A DNA stretch of 64,000 nucleotides from Lytechinus variegatus (GCF_018143015.1 NC_054742.1:60644853-60708852); one strand, 5' to 3'. Numbered from the stretch's first letter, positions 25,001-35,849 are shown. Made by a program: numbers and translations. Notes: a model not told the origin generated them from the sequence alone.

Positions 25001-26124
25001 GTGTAGCGTCTGGCATGTTCAAACACTCTTGATTTTTTTTTCATAATGTAAATAAATATCGGATTGTATATTTTTAAGAAAAAAAAAACGCAGACAGAAT
25101 ATGTTACACGGAGAATAAAATATTAAAAGCAGGCCTTTCTATTTATCCATTCATTATACGATACTATCGTGCATTCATACTTTATTCATCTCTTTCTCTT
25201 AGATTACCTTAAGACGCAATTCTTATTTTCGTGCTTTAATTATTTTGTTTCCTTTCAGATGTCGCTCGAAGTCAACTGTCAGAGCAGAAGGAATAGTGAA
25301 ACTTAGTCGTAAGTCACCATTACAGTATTCCAATTCAGTCAACATACTGATTTTACTGTAGACAGTCTGCCAAAGAAAAAGGCTACAAAGTGAATCATGA
25401 GAAGAATTTCTGTTTCGTTTTTTTTTTAGGGGGGAGGGGGTCAATACGAATTTTTCTTAGTCAACCGATAAGATTTGTAAAGGGGGGAAGTACATACCTA
25501 TCCACCGCTTTGCCTATGGCAGGCTACAGTCTCAGTCCACATACGTCTATATGTCGTCTAACAACGGATCGGTTGTCCACTTCGTGTGATTTCCAATTTC
25601 ATCTGATCCTCACCTTGCCCAACAACACTCCATTTTGTTGAAAGATCTGTTAAAAAAACAAAATTTAAAAACAAAATGGAAGAAACTTCGTAGAAAAATT
25701 TGTGATATAGTTTTGAAAAAAATATATAATTAGCTGAAAATACAGCCAATGAAAATTCTTCTCATGCCTTATTTAATGTATATTTTTTTATATCCAAGAT
25801 CAATATGCCGACTGCAACGGTGGAAAGGAAGAAGGTGTTTATGCTGAAATAGTCGACACGGATGGCGGATACGAGATTCCCATGCTCGATGACCTTGACA
25901 AACCATCGACATCATCATCATCACCAACAAGAAAACCTCAATGTGAAGTCAATTATTACCAGACTCCGCCTGTTCGAGCGCCATCTAATGACGTAACATT
26001 GCCAAGTCCGACAGTGACGTCGAACCAAATGGATAGCAATGGATATCTGCACCTAAATGAAAGTAGGTCGCCACCTCCGGAATACCAAACTATCATTACT
26101 AAAAACCAATGGAATCTCAAGTGA
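13073..26124 (+). CDS. Gene B: Draper/MEGF10-like EMI-EGF receptor with ITAM-like tail; exon 7 frameshifted
   Basis: Ten exons: 13073-13167, 19446-19538, 20418-20509, 21274-21403, 21906-22108, 22948-23245, 23596-23700, 24382-24598, 25259-25308, 25799-26124. Residues 1-24 are a signal peptide. Residues 25-95 form a divergent EMI module ending [12 protein letters not shown]. Residues 95-340 are EGF/laminin-EGF repeats ([11 protein letters not shown], CxCxxGWxGxxC). A Thr/Ser stalk precedes a transmembrane segment (about 387-408). The tail (to 535) has YAEI, YEIP and a YLHL-x9-YQTI pair (Y510, Y523) overlapping PPEY. This order is that of CED-1/Draper/MEGF10/PEAR1, surface receptors for engulfment of dying cells. 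All junction phases agree except exon 7, which is one base too long: TGA at 23690-23692 stops translation before the membrane segment. The full-length count assumes that base is absent. Orthology to a named gene is not proven. Confidence 0.82.
13168..19445. other. Gene B intron 1 (6.3 kb), non-coding
   Basis: No further exon is needed, since exon 1 (phase 2) joins exon 2 in frame. It contains an inverted-repeat DNA element at 17279-17761, a weaker self-complementary stretch at about 17054-17195 (AAGTGCTAA... and its mirror TTAGCAC-like words around CAGTGCT), and a C homopolymer near 19030. The other open frames here are short and show no domain. Confidence 0.55.
17279..17761. repeat. CCCTTTTCACA-type inverted-repeat element, long copy
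   Basis: The left end GGCCCTTTTCACATGTGAAT is mirrored by TATGTGAAAGGGC at the right end. The last ~190 bases (TGTGATTAGCGTTCGT, then TTTCACTGGAACCA, ATTCAAATTATGATTTTT) are nearly the same as in the copy at 55510-55700, which lacks about 290 interior bases. It is a non-autonomous DNA element in gene B intron 1. Confidence 0.7.
23596..23700 (+). pseudogene. Gene B exon 7: single-base frameshift with premature stop
   Basis: The exon encodes one EGF-type unit beginning [11 protein letters not shown] and ending DPFTG, then reads TGA at 23690-23692. Upstream exon 6 ends in phase 2 and downstream exon 8 needs phase 1, so the exon should be 104 nt (or 3n+2); it is 105. Family logic expects the unit to close as FTGECPG, which is what the bases give if one of the run GGGGTG at 23686-23691 is absent. 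Reading through TGA does not help, because the phase would still be wrong at exon 8. Possible causes are an assembly or sequencing slip in a G run, a null allele, or a true pseudogene. All other exons look intact, which favours error or a recent allele. Confidence 0.75.
24192..24222. repeat. Perfect 31-bp palindrome in gene B intron 7
   Basis: The arm CCATGGACCTACTAC is followed by one base (T) and its exact reverse complement GTAGTAGGTCCATGG. It lies about 490 bases after the frameshifted exon and 160 before the transmembrane exon. Confidence 0.8.
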
Positions 26125-26531
26125 GGGTATGACGTCTCAAAAGAAGTATGGTCATTTGAAACGAGAATGCAACAGTGGAGGCTTTCATTTTCCTATAAAG
26201 TTCTTCGCAAGTAAAAATTGGCATACCGTGTGAGATATGCAATGACATGCTACTGAATGCGAGGAATAACTTTGTTTGAAATCATGCAGGGGTGCGTTAT
26301 TTCGATTTGTAAATGATTATCCTACGTATTTACCATAAAAGAAAACAATTTAAGCAATTTAAGGAGATGTCCCCAATGGCGCAATGAGGCAAATATGTTG
26401 ATGTGCTTGATTTTTTATACGAACCAGTATTGAGGTGGATTCGTTAGCAATTAGTGAAGCGAGTAAGTAAAAAAGGTGAAAAAGATATTGCGGTCAGCAT
26501 CCACCCCCATCATAAGAATACATTTAAAAAA

Positions 26532-26537
26532 AATAAA
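26532..26537 (+). terminator. Candidate polyadenylation signal, gene B
   Basis: AATAAA about 408 bases after the gene B stop, in an A-rich stretch. Further AATAAA hexamers occur near 27499 and 27522, so the real 3' end could be later. Confidence 0.35.
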
Positions 26538-29500
26538 TATACCCACCAGCATGCAACTGTCACCAACTAAGGTTGCGTTTTAGTCATCCGACTAAATTTT
26601 CGTTCATCTAGAATTATTATGAACATTACCGAAAATGCACTACTCTGATTTGTAGCAGTACTGATTAAAAATGTGGCATCAATATTGAATGCATAATAAT
26701 TTGTCGCTGCATTTCATATGTTTAAAAGTGTACTTATATTTATGTCATATTAGTCAGTACTCGATATAATGTGGGCGGTTTTGTATATATGTACGTCATT
26801 GTACAGTGTAAATGACCGAGGCATCGTTTCACGAAACCATGCACATTTTCTTGTTTAATCAATCCTACTGCCAAAATAAGAGAAAGTGGTGGTGTACTGA
26901 TCCCAATGCGACAATCATTTGCTTTCGTTTTGTACAACGGCTGCCTCTACCATGTCTACGACGATGGAATTGGCATTCTGCGCTTGCGTCAATTCGGAAA
27001 CAATGTAACAACTGCACAGATATAGCTGTGAACCGTCGAAGAAGCACCCAACGTCCAAAACGATTCCTTTTAATATTTTTACCGTTGATGCCTCGTATAT
27101 ACTGCATGATAGGTATGCTGACAGATAATAATGATTGTGAGTGCGTGAAAGTAACAAAATCTTAGTTCTGACGACCCAATATTGCTAAGTTAAAGGAAAG
27201 TCATAAGCAACTCAACCATTCATGAACAATTACCAAACAAGAAATCATGGTTGGAGTGCCATCGATTATATGACAGTCACAGTGGAGATTTAAAATATAT
27301 AAACGGAAAAATGAGGGAAAATAAATTGTCATACTTGTACTCACTTGATAGATCTATGTTCAAAATCCTAAGGCATTCATCCTGCTGCTGAATAGCCTAC
27401 ATAGGCTTTCATGAAATATTGAATTGTAAAAGCTGTAATAATTCTGACATATTTTATTGTTTCAAGTCACTTCTGTTTATTGTATCTATGTATGTAAATA
27501 AATAATGCAAGGAATTTACTAAATAAATCGACAGTGATTATATTTATTTCTAAATAATAATTTTCGAACTTAAATACATGTACGCACTGTATATGAGAAC
27601 ACATCAGGTTCTATTATTAAAACGAGATTTTATCTACTAAGTTGACAAAGTAGGTACAATGATGGAGTAGAGGTTTGATAAATTGAAATGGAGAATTTGT
27701 GAAAATGATATGATAGGAAATAGAAGCAGCGTGAGAGAAAGATAGGATGAATGTAGAGAGAGAGAGAAAGATAAAGGACCTGGGAGACAGGTGGGGAGAA
27801 TAAGATATAAAGTGAATGTGTGTGGGAGAGGGTGAAGGGGTGTGTGTGTGAGAGAGAGAGGGAGAGAGAGAGAGAGACTAAACAGGGAGAGGGAGAGCAG
27901 AGGTTTTATATAGGATTGAAATTTATCTTTTAAAAATATATATTTTTGGTTGCGACTAAGTTTTATGTAATTATTGTAAAAAAAAATATACCTGACGATT
28001 GGTTGATAAACGATAAGGATACGAGAATGGATAGGATAATCCCATTTCACTTTACAGCAATTTTGTAACACTTGTGCATCAAAGTGTAATTTTATTTGAA
28101 CGCTGAAATTCAAATATATTCAGAGAAGCATCGCAACAACGAATCGGAAAGAATATGGGAGGGAAAGTATATTTTATGGTATATGCCCTTTTTACACAGG
28201 ATTTTCTTAACCCCGGACTATCGCTAACCCCGTACTATCCTTAACCCCGTACTATTTTTTTTTCTTTTCACACATGCCAAATTGTTATTGCTAACCCCGG
28301 ATAAGGAATGCTTGCTTTTCACACACGAAACTCGCTAACCCCGGACTAGTGGTTTTTGTCGATCATTCGTAGTACAAGTACTTCACTCGTACACTTTTTA
28401 CACACGCTACAATTTCCTTAACCCCGTACTATAGGTGGGGCCAAATTTCCATTTAGCCCCACCTATAGTACGGGGTTAAAGCTTAGCCCACTTACGTTTT
28501 ACACATGCGATCTTAACCCCGTACTATTGCTCTTAGCACCGCAATTGGTGGGATAACCCTGCTTTTTTGCAGGGCCAAATAATCCCGTACTATAGGTGGG
28601 GTTAGCCAACTTTGCAAAAATGCTGTGTAAAAAGAAAGTGGGCTAAGCTTAACCCCGTACTATAGGTGGGGCTAAATTGCCATTTAGCCCCACCTATAGT
28701 ACGGGGTTAAGGAAATTTTAGCCTGTGTAAAAAGGGTAATAGACGATCGAAAGAGAGAGAGAGGGGGGATTCCTCTGCAGGAAAGAACACATATGTCACA
28801 CATTTTGTTTTATATACAGTGTGTTCACGAAATGGACTACGTGAAATTGTCGAATGTATGCTTACGTGCGCGAGCGAGTATAGCGACCAATTAAAAAAAT
28901 AACACATCTATTTATAGGGCAGTGAAATAAAAGACCGCTTTAATGTTTTCAATAGTGAAACTGAATGTTGAACCACAGCATTTTAGCCTCTTTAGTCATG
29001 TGAGTGAATTAAAAAACGATAATGTGGGATTGCCAATGATCTCTTGAGTATCCAACAATCTCAACATACCCACACCGTAAAGTAGGACTATCAAAATATT
29101 TCATTTCGAAGAGTCATGTCGACATTTTTTTAGATTAGAAGATAAAAGATTGTTTTGAGAGATGTTCCACTTATTCCAACACTAACAAAGATCATGCTGT
29201 CAAATGTAGTATATGCTTCCATAAACCGACATCATTTTTCCGGTTACACGGAAGAATCAAAACAAAAATGAACCGTCGGATCTTTGGGGAACAGATATTA
29301 TACGGAGCATGCACACAAGGGGGGAGGTACACATTTGTAAGGGAAGTAAAAGTGTTGGGTGTCTTAAAGTCAAGTCAGTCTAAAAGCAAACATCGCACAA
29401 TTTTATACGTATCTTTTTTTACCGGTATCATTATCCCTTGATGAAATTTTGATCCCAAAAGGAAGGATTTCACGGCTGTCGGATAACTGTATTAATACTG

Positions 29501-30123
29501 CATAAACAATGAGGTACATTGGATGGTTCAAAGTTTGATGCGTCGTCCTAACAACGCAGAAACAGAAATCACAAACGATGTTTGTATGATTAGTGAATTT
29601 TTTAAGCCGTTGTTTTCTTAGGAACCCCGTCAATGCCAATCCCTGTTATTTTATGTGTCAAGAGCGGAACTAAAAACTTCTTTCCTATGTGTTCTTCACA
29701 TGCTCGAAGTGCCGCTCAATTTTTCTACAAATTTTCCCCATCGCAATGAAGTTCATAACTTCATACCTATACGTTCACTCCCTCCGTGTTTAGAGTTTAT
29801 GATTACGCATGGCGCTTTCTCTTTGGATTGTTTTTTGTCTGCAACTGTTCAATTTGAAAGCCTGGTGGTAAAATCACATACATCAACCTAGTATGCAGGG
29901 GTGGCTCCACATTACAGGCTTCGTTTTAGCGAATTAACACATAAGATCAGAGTCACATTCATTTGTGTTTTACCAGCACCTCCTCTTAACAAATCTTTCT
30001 AAGCCCCTTGACCACCCTCATCATTTTCCAAGTGGTGGGAGAAGAAAGTAGGTGGAAAATTTTAAGTATAAAATTGAGTCGATAAACTCTAAATATCCCT
30101 GTTATCATGGTTATTCACCTCAG
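26538..30123. other. Region between gene B and the FN1-like exon
   Basis: No gene recognised. It holds a GA-rich, almost purely purine microsatellite at about 27725-27900, a large inverted-repeat element at 28189-28737, and a second short GA run at about 28752. The remainder is AT-rich unique-looking sequence without open frames of interest. Confidence 0.5.
28189..28737. repeat. Foldback DNA element with repeated AACCCCGTACTATAGG units
   Basis: The ends CCCTTTTTACACAGG and CCTGTGTAAAAAGGG are exact inverse complements. Inside, the word TTAACCCCGTACTATAGGTG and its complement CACCTATAGTACGGGGTTAA occur repeatedly in both orientations, including two local hairpins of the form GGTGGGGC..CCATTTAGCCCCACC. 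No protein is encoded. This is a non-autonomous element able to form nested hairpins. Confidence 0.8.
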
Positions 30124-30332
30124 AAAATTTAGACGTCACAAGACAGCCTGCATGGCACCGCTCCTGTCAGTGTGACACTGGTTCAGGGAACCCACAACAA
30201 TTTTGGGATTGTTATGAAGATGGTCGGTACCAAGACACGCAAAACACTACATTCAAAAGATTCAATGGGGCAATTTATGTTGAATACTGGTGCTGGTGTT
30301 GTGGCAACATTGATCTTTCATCGAAAAATTAA
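30124..30332 (+). CDS. Orphan terminal exon, fibronectin type I-like, Cys-rich
   Basis: A clean acceptor (TTATTCACCTCAG) at 30123 opens a 68-codon frame ending with TAA at 30330-30332; the exon starts with two bases, so it needs a phase-1 donor upstream. The peptide contains CQCDTGSGNPQQFWDC followed by DGRYQDTQ and, near its end, YWCWCCGN. Spacing fits the end of one fibronectin type I module (CxCxxGxG...WxC) followed by most of another (C...GxxY...F/W...G...CxC). I find no matching upstream exon or signal peptide. It may be the last exon of an unseen small secreted protein, a remnant, or an alternative end of gene B, several of whose exons finish in phase 1. FN1 assignment is by eye. Confidence 0.45.
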
Positions 30333-30397
30333 ATAGACGAAATGTTTAGGGATGTGCTTTAAAACGGTGATTTAACAAATGTAAAAAAAAAAAAAAT

Positions 30398-30592
30398 CAC
30401 AGTAAAAAAGTTGTATGAATGATTTATACAACGCTGTTTACTATTAACCATACAACTGTTGTTTAAACAGTGTTAAAAATCTTAAACAACAAAGTTTATT
30501 TCTGTTTATTTAATTACGTGTTAAACAAATATTTTAAGGTTCAGATAGTAAACAGTGTTGGATACAATTTTAAACGTTTTTACTCTGTGAGA
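30398..30592. repeat. TIR element with CACAG-TAAAAA ends
   Basis: TCACAGTAAAAAAGTTGTAT at the left is matched imperfectly by the reverse complement of the right end (ATACAATTTTAAACG, TTTTTACTCTGTGA). AAACAGTGTT words occur inside. Similar AACTGTTAAA-rich sequence occurs at about 7378-7470 in gene A intron 4. It is non-coding. Confidence 0.5.
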
Positions 30593-31400
30593 ACATGTAT
30601 AGTTAGTTGGTGGGTAAAATGATATCAAATACTTTGTAAATTTTGCGCAATGTTGCGTTGAAAATTACCCTTTAAACTTGCGGTTTGCCCAATATGGGGA
30701 ACAAAATTACACAGCAAACATGCTTGTTCCCTTTCTACCCAACATTGGGTGAATTTTTGCTCAACCTTTTTTTAGAGTGTGTGTAGTATAGGTGTGACAC
30801 CACTAACATCAAACCTAATGATACTGGGGTAAAGATGGGGGCTTCGGGGCATTTCACCCCGCAAAATTTCCAAGACCGAAGAGCAAAGAAAAGAAGAAGA
30901 AAAGATAAGGAAATAAGGCAAAATGTGACATAATATGCTGTGAACGAGTTAAGGGGTGCAGTTCAGTAAAACAGAACGCAGAAACAAATGTGAAGTTTCT
31001 TCATTTTGTGTGTAGAGAGAGAGAAAGTGACAAGTTTAACAAACTTGTTACGTCATGAACGTTGCATTTGATATAGAATTTGGATTTGATTTAAATATTT
31101 GTTTACAACCCTTACTTCCTCTCCCTTGTCATTTGCCCCCCCCCCTCGTGATTTTGGATACAAGTTCAACTTTAATATACCCCCCCCCCGTGAATGTGAA
31201 TACAATTTTAATTGTATTATGAAAGGTAAATCGCAGGGGTGATTTTAACGAAGGAGTTAAAACTCATCTGCTCATTGACTTACAATGATTTTAATAACTT
31301 CAAAAATATCAAACTTGGTTTTATTTTGATCAGTCACCACGGGTGTCGGGTGGGTAAACAATATCAAATGTTATGAGCAATTTCAAAAAAGTGAAATTAT
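30593..31400. other. Non-coding stretch before gene C
   Basis: It contains a degenerate TACCCAACATTGGGT/TTTTTGCTCAAC element at about 30700-30775 and two C homopolymers near 31135 and 31180. Nothing coding is supported. Confidence 0.5.
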
Positions 31401-31572
31401 TAATCGGCGAAAATTGTTAAAGGATGACTGTTCAAATTATATTTGGATATTGTATACGCACGATGAGTGGGAGGACGTTTCCTCTTCTGAATTTTCTGGG
31501 CCATCACATCCGATGGTCCTGTTATCCCAGACGGAGCGAGCTGGTGGTGTCTGCTCGTTGGTCCTGAAGAAT

Positions 31573-31702
31573 AGGATAAATAGGGCCATCTGCCAAGTAA
31601 CAACGCTCAAAGGAAAGCATCAGAGATTTGATCCAGCGGCATCTTTGGAGGGTGACGAAGTTGGGAAGGCGACGCAAAACAAAACAAAGAATCTCAAAGA
31701 AG
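31573..31702 (+). promoter_or_regulatory. Candidate promoter and 5' UTR exon of gene C
   Basis: GATAAATAGG at about 31572 resembles a TATA box. A strong donor (AAGAAG|GTACGT) follows at 31702/31703. An acceptor (TTTTACATTACAG) at 32206 opens the segment that holds the gene C start codon 30 bases on. The exon would therefore be about 31600-31702 spliced to 32207. The start site is a guess, and the open frame through this stretch ends in the intron. Confidence 0.35.
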
Positions 31703-32235
31703 GTACGTTACTATATTTTTTTTCGAGGAATCTGGTTTGGCCTGATGATCGCTGAGCGTTTTTAAATCTTATCGATGCTTACTTACTGTAAGTTTTGTAA
31801 CGTAAAAAAATGGTGTTGAGAAATAATTGATTTCGATTGCAAGGACTAAGTGAAGGGATAGTGGTGTATCAGTTTAATTACGTTCTTGATATAGAACTAA
31901 GACGTTAACATTTGTAGTATGGATAAATTATTTTACTAATCTGAGTTTTTAAATGCACTATTTGTACAAACCAATGACATCACACACACACACACACACT
32001 CTGACATCATCATTGCCGGGATTGTCGGTAAAAAAACAAACAGTCGATCCCCTGGTTACTTACTTAAAAAATAAAGAAATCTTGGAAATAGGGAGAAATA
32101 AAATTTCCTTAATGTAACCATCGTGGCTTATCTTCCCTTGATACTGCAGTCCAAGCTGTTGACAGTGTTAATTATTCAACTCAAATTTATGCATTTTACA
32201 TTACAGATATCATTTGTCAACAAGACTGAATAAAG

Positions 32236-35200
32236 ATGAATCACAACATTGGCATAGTCTTGGCAACGATGGCCTTGGTCGTCGCATCCATGGTCGCTGC
32301 TGCCCCAGGAGGAAAACATGGACCTGGTGGACATGACCACGGACCAAGACATGATCACGGTCCTCGTGGTCACGACCACAGATCAGGGCATGACCATGGT
32401 CCTCGGGGGCACGACCATGGCCACGATCGCGATCAACCAACCGAGGCCAACGAAGTGGCTTCTCTGGAGCCAGGAAGATGCACCAAAATTGTGAGGTAGG
32501 AACATGTCTCCAAAAAATCATGCTTTAATACATCCAGTATATCTCACCATTATAGGTACTGAACGATTAGTAGTAAGAAACATTCTGGTAAACGTAAAGA
32601 GTTAATTCTGAATCTTGAAGCTGACGATGGGCTCTGGTTCACTTTTCGCCACATTAGCTGCTGAGTTTATGAAAAAAAAATGCGTTCATCAGCACCACTG
32701 TCATCATGCTTAAATACGCAAAGATTAAACATCTGCAGAGGTGTAATGCCAACTCACATAACGGTTGTTCCTTAAACACTGCACTATCGGGTATTTATAA
32801 GGGAAAATAATGTTGCTGTTGATTTTTTTTCCTTCAAGCCACGTTTGAAAAAAAATATTAATTTCACCGAATTTTTACATACAGCGCTACAGTCACAGCG
32901 ACGCAATCATACCAAACTCGAAGAAGAGTCGCAACGAGGACAAGGTGCGGTTGGCTTCATTTGGCACACTGCAGAAAATACAGGTGAATATGTCATTCTC
33001 AACTGAACATAAATTCATCCAACCAATGGTCCATGCATTATGGCCTAGCTACACAGCAAAAAACCTGTAGTGCTAACCTTTCATTTTCATCCGGTGTTAA
33101 ATTAAGTGTTAGTTCAAAACACATTATAACAACACTAAGGTTGTCATTTAACACTCTTTTGTGTAATGTTCAAACTCTGGGATCTAATTTTAACAACTTT
33201 GGATGTGGGCCTCTGGGGAACCGAACTGGTGTCACTCTTAACACGCCGGTTTTTAGGTAGCACCCCCCCACCCCCTCCTCGACTACTCTTCCCTTCCCTT
33301 TGCCTGCCAAAAAATGGAAAGAAGTTCAATAAATATGATAATTTCATTATCTATCATTATTTCTTCTATTGCTACCGACATGTTTAGGTGGAATCCTCAC
33401 GTGGCGTACAGGCAAGTAACCAAACTCGTTTACGTCAATGTGCGCAAGTGTTGTGTTGGATTCATGGAGGTCAACGGAGTTTGTGAACCCCAAGGTATTT
33501 TTTTTCATTGCTTATCATATACTTTGTTAAAATATAGATACTCTTACACTCTTAATGATAACATAAAATTAAGCTGTATCATGGTTTATATCTGGAATCT
33601 AGCCACCATTTATCCTCGATCCCTTAATAAAAGAGGAAACACGAGGTTGGAAAGTCACTCAGAATATTTCGGATGTCAATATTTTTAACAGAATAATGTA
33701 TTGTATATCTGCCATTTCGAATACACGTGTAATATCATTACAGTGTAAAGATCCTTCCCCATTCTTTGGCTCTATAAGTAAACAACATTGCTGCTTTTTC
33801 GCTTTCTGATGCATTTCAGTCATTACTGACACCTAGAAGAATATGACTAATTACCGAATAATTATGCCAAATGTACATTATTTCCCAATTCATAGGTATT
33901 ACATTATACATAAATATTGCATTGTCTAAAAAAATCTAATGAAAACATAATATTAAGGCGCTAAATATTACTTGTACTTTTTTTAATATAGGAGGGCGAA
34001 CCTTACCCCCGCCGACCACCATCATCACCGCACCACCGGCCTCAACCACTCCTCGTGACGATAGCATTCCCGATGACGAGATGATGATGATCGATAATTC
34101 CCTGCAGAAGTTCGTCTTCTTCGTCATCGTCCTCGTCGCTATCCTCATCATTGGTATCGTCATCGGAGCCGTGGTCGTCCACCTGTGTGGGGGACGAAAG
34201 GAGGTTATGAGAAGGTATGTTTCATTAGTATCAAATAAACAGGGCCACATTTCATGAAACTCTGCTCATCACATAACCATAAGACTTATAATTTTAATCG
34301 ATGCTTATTAACAGATTCTTCATATTTCAAGCTATTAAGTAACTAAACATTCTGCCCTTTAAACTGCCAGTATAAAACAGATTCATTTTGGTCCAAGCAT
34401 GTGATCACTAGGATTATGACAACGTGTCACGGAATGCTGCTTCGATTGGGAAAAAGAGAGGGATGGTTGGTATGGATTGTCGACTAGTCGAATAATTTAT
34501 GTACCAAAAAATCACATTCTTGAATATCACATATTGGAGTATAAACAGGATATAATTTCAAGCATACATTTGTAAATATTTACTTTAAATGGAGACTGCA
34601 TCATTAAAGATGGATGGAACAGAATACATGTAAATTGAGTGCAACTATTCTGCAATTACTCTTTACAGAATATCAACACGAAGATTCCACAGGAAAACGA
34701 GGAAAGAAACAACTAAAGATTTGAACGGTAAGTTCATGATTTGAACGGTTCATTAATGATTATTGATATCAAGCTTTCATTTGTCGTCTTCTGAAATAAT
34801 CCTCCAAATCTGATTGAAAAATGCCCAAGAAATGACTTTGATGCTGTGACAATCATAATATGACTAAACCTTGCCTCATGGGAGTGGTCTAGACCCAAAC
34901 CAACTTTTGATCTCAACACTAATTTCCATTAATCAAAGACTCAGAAGGTTTCATCGCAATCATTGACATTTTGATCAATTACAGAGAGGAAGATAGATTA
35001 AACTTCATTCATCCCCCAATCTAGTGAAAGATCTCCTATATGTTTGATATCAGTTGATAGCCTTATATCTTATGCTTGATATGTTCTATTGACCTTTCAG
35101 GAAAAACATGCGGCAAGACGCCTGAAGATGACCCACCGCCTCGCTATCAGAGCTTCAATAAAAATGATAAACAAACCCCATCAGCGAAGGGTGCAGGAGT

Positions 35201-35501
35201 AGCCTACCATCCACATGGTCATGATCATTCCAATGACCACGCCCATGGTCACGGCTATGGTCATAAACATGGACACACTCATGACCAAACCCATGGTCAC
35301 ACCCCCAACCACTCCCACTACCAACCCACTGCACCACCGTACGATGAGGAGTACGCTAACGCCGATATGATGGATGCCCGACCAAAAGTAGCACTTCCGG
35401 TTCCGGGAAACGGCGTCAAAGCAAAGAGCTGCGATGCACAAGCTGGCTACGTGGAGATATACGAATCAGAGCCTAAAACTGCCAAACATGGACATTACTA
35501 A
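32236..35501 (+). CDS. Gene C: His-rich EMI membrane protein with His-rich, PTAP/PPxY tail, 382 aa
   Basis: Six exons, all in phase: 32236-32495, 32885-32983, 33388-33494, 33992-34214, 34669-34727, 35101-35501 (1149 nt). Residues 1-22 are a signal peptide. Residues 24-66 are a GHDHG/PRHDHG-type histidine-rich block. Residues 80-155 are an EMI domain (GRC82, RCGWLHLAHCRKYR, AYR, KCCVGF, VCEP). A Pro/Thr stalk with acidic residues leads to a transmembrane segment (196-218). The tail has PPRY (262-265), a second His-rich block (286-322), PTAP (325-328) merged with PPY, and YVEI (366-369). His-rich runs typically bind Zn, Cu or Ni ions. PPxY and PTAP are the motifs recognised by Nedd4-type ligases and Tsg101/ESCRT-I respectively, so the tail may direct endosomal sorting; this is inference. 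Exons 2-4 have the same lengths as in gene D, showing tandem duplication. Confidence 0.85.
33049..33262. repeat. AACACT-rich element in gene C intron 2
   Basis: ACAGCAAAAAACCTGTAGTG at the left and CACGCCGGTTTTTAGG at the right form a weak inverted pair, with GTGTTAAATT/TTTAACACT words between. It looks like a decayed short DNA element and is related in style to 39225-39420. It ends just upstream of exon 3. Confidence 0.35.
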
Positions 35502-35738
35502 TTTCATGAGACACAAGACTTTAGAACAATGGAGGCTGAATGATTCTACTATCACTAAGAATTGAATGGCAAACCACAGATTAAGAAACTTTAGATTTAA
35601 AGAAATGCACAAAACTGACCATTATTCAACATTTCGTGCATCTATTATACTGTACACTTTACTTCACCATGTGATTATAACGAATGTTTAATCGTATTTT
35701 GTACATTATCATATCCAATAATATTCTCTCTGAGTCTG

Positions 35739-35744
35739 AATAAA
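35739..35744 (+). terminator. Polyadenylation signal, gene C
   Basis: AATAAA in CTGAATAAATGTTAG, 238 bases after the stop codon, is the first consensus hexamer downstream of gene C. Confidence 0.55.
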
Positions 35745-35849
35745 TGTTAGAAAAATGATAACAATTGGTAAATTTACATATTTTAATCACTTCTAAGCCA
35801 CATCTTAATTGATGACCAAATTGAGAGTTATAGGATGGCCTACAAGGTG

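Noticed and set aside
27637-28113. 158-codon minus-strand frame rich in Ser/Leu
   Set aside because: It is driven by the GA-rich microsatellite read in antisense.
31414-31755. 113-codon open frame upstream of gene C
   Set aside because: It crosses a strong splice donor and ends in intron-like sequence; a 5' UTR exon is the better reading.
32210-32521. Antisense His/Arg-rich open frame over gene C exon 1
   Set aside because: It arises from self-complementary repeat units; the plus strand has signal peptide, EMI and splice sites in frame.
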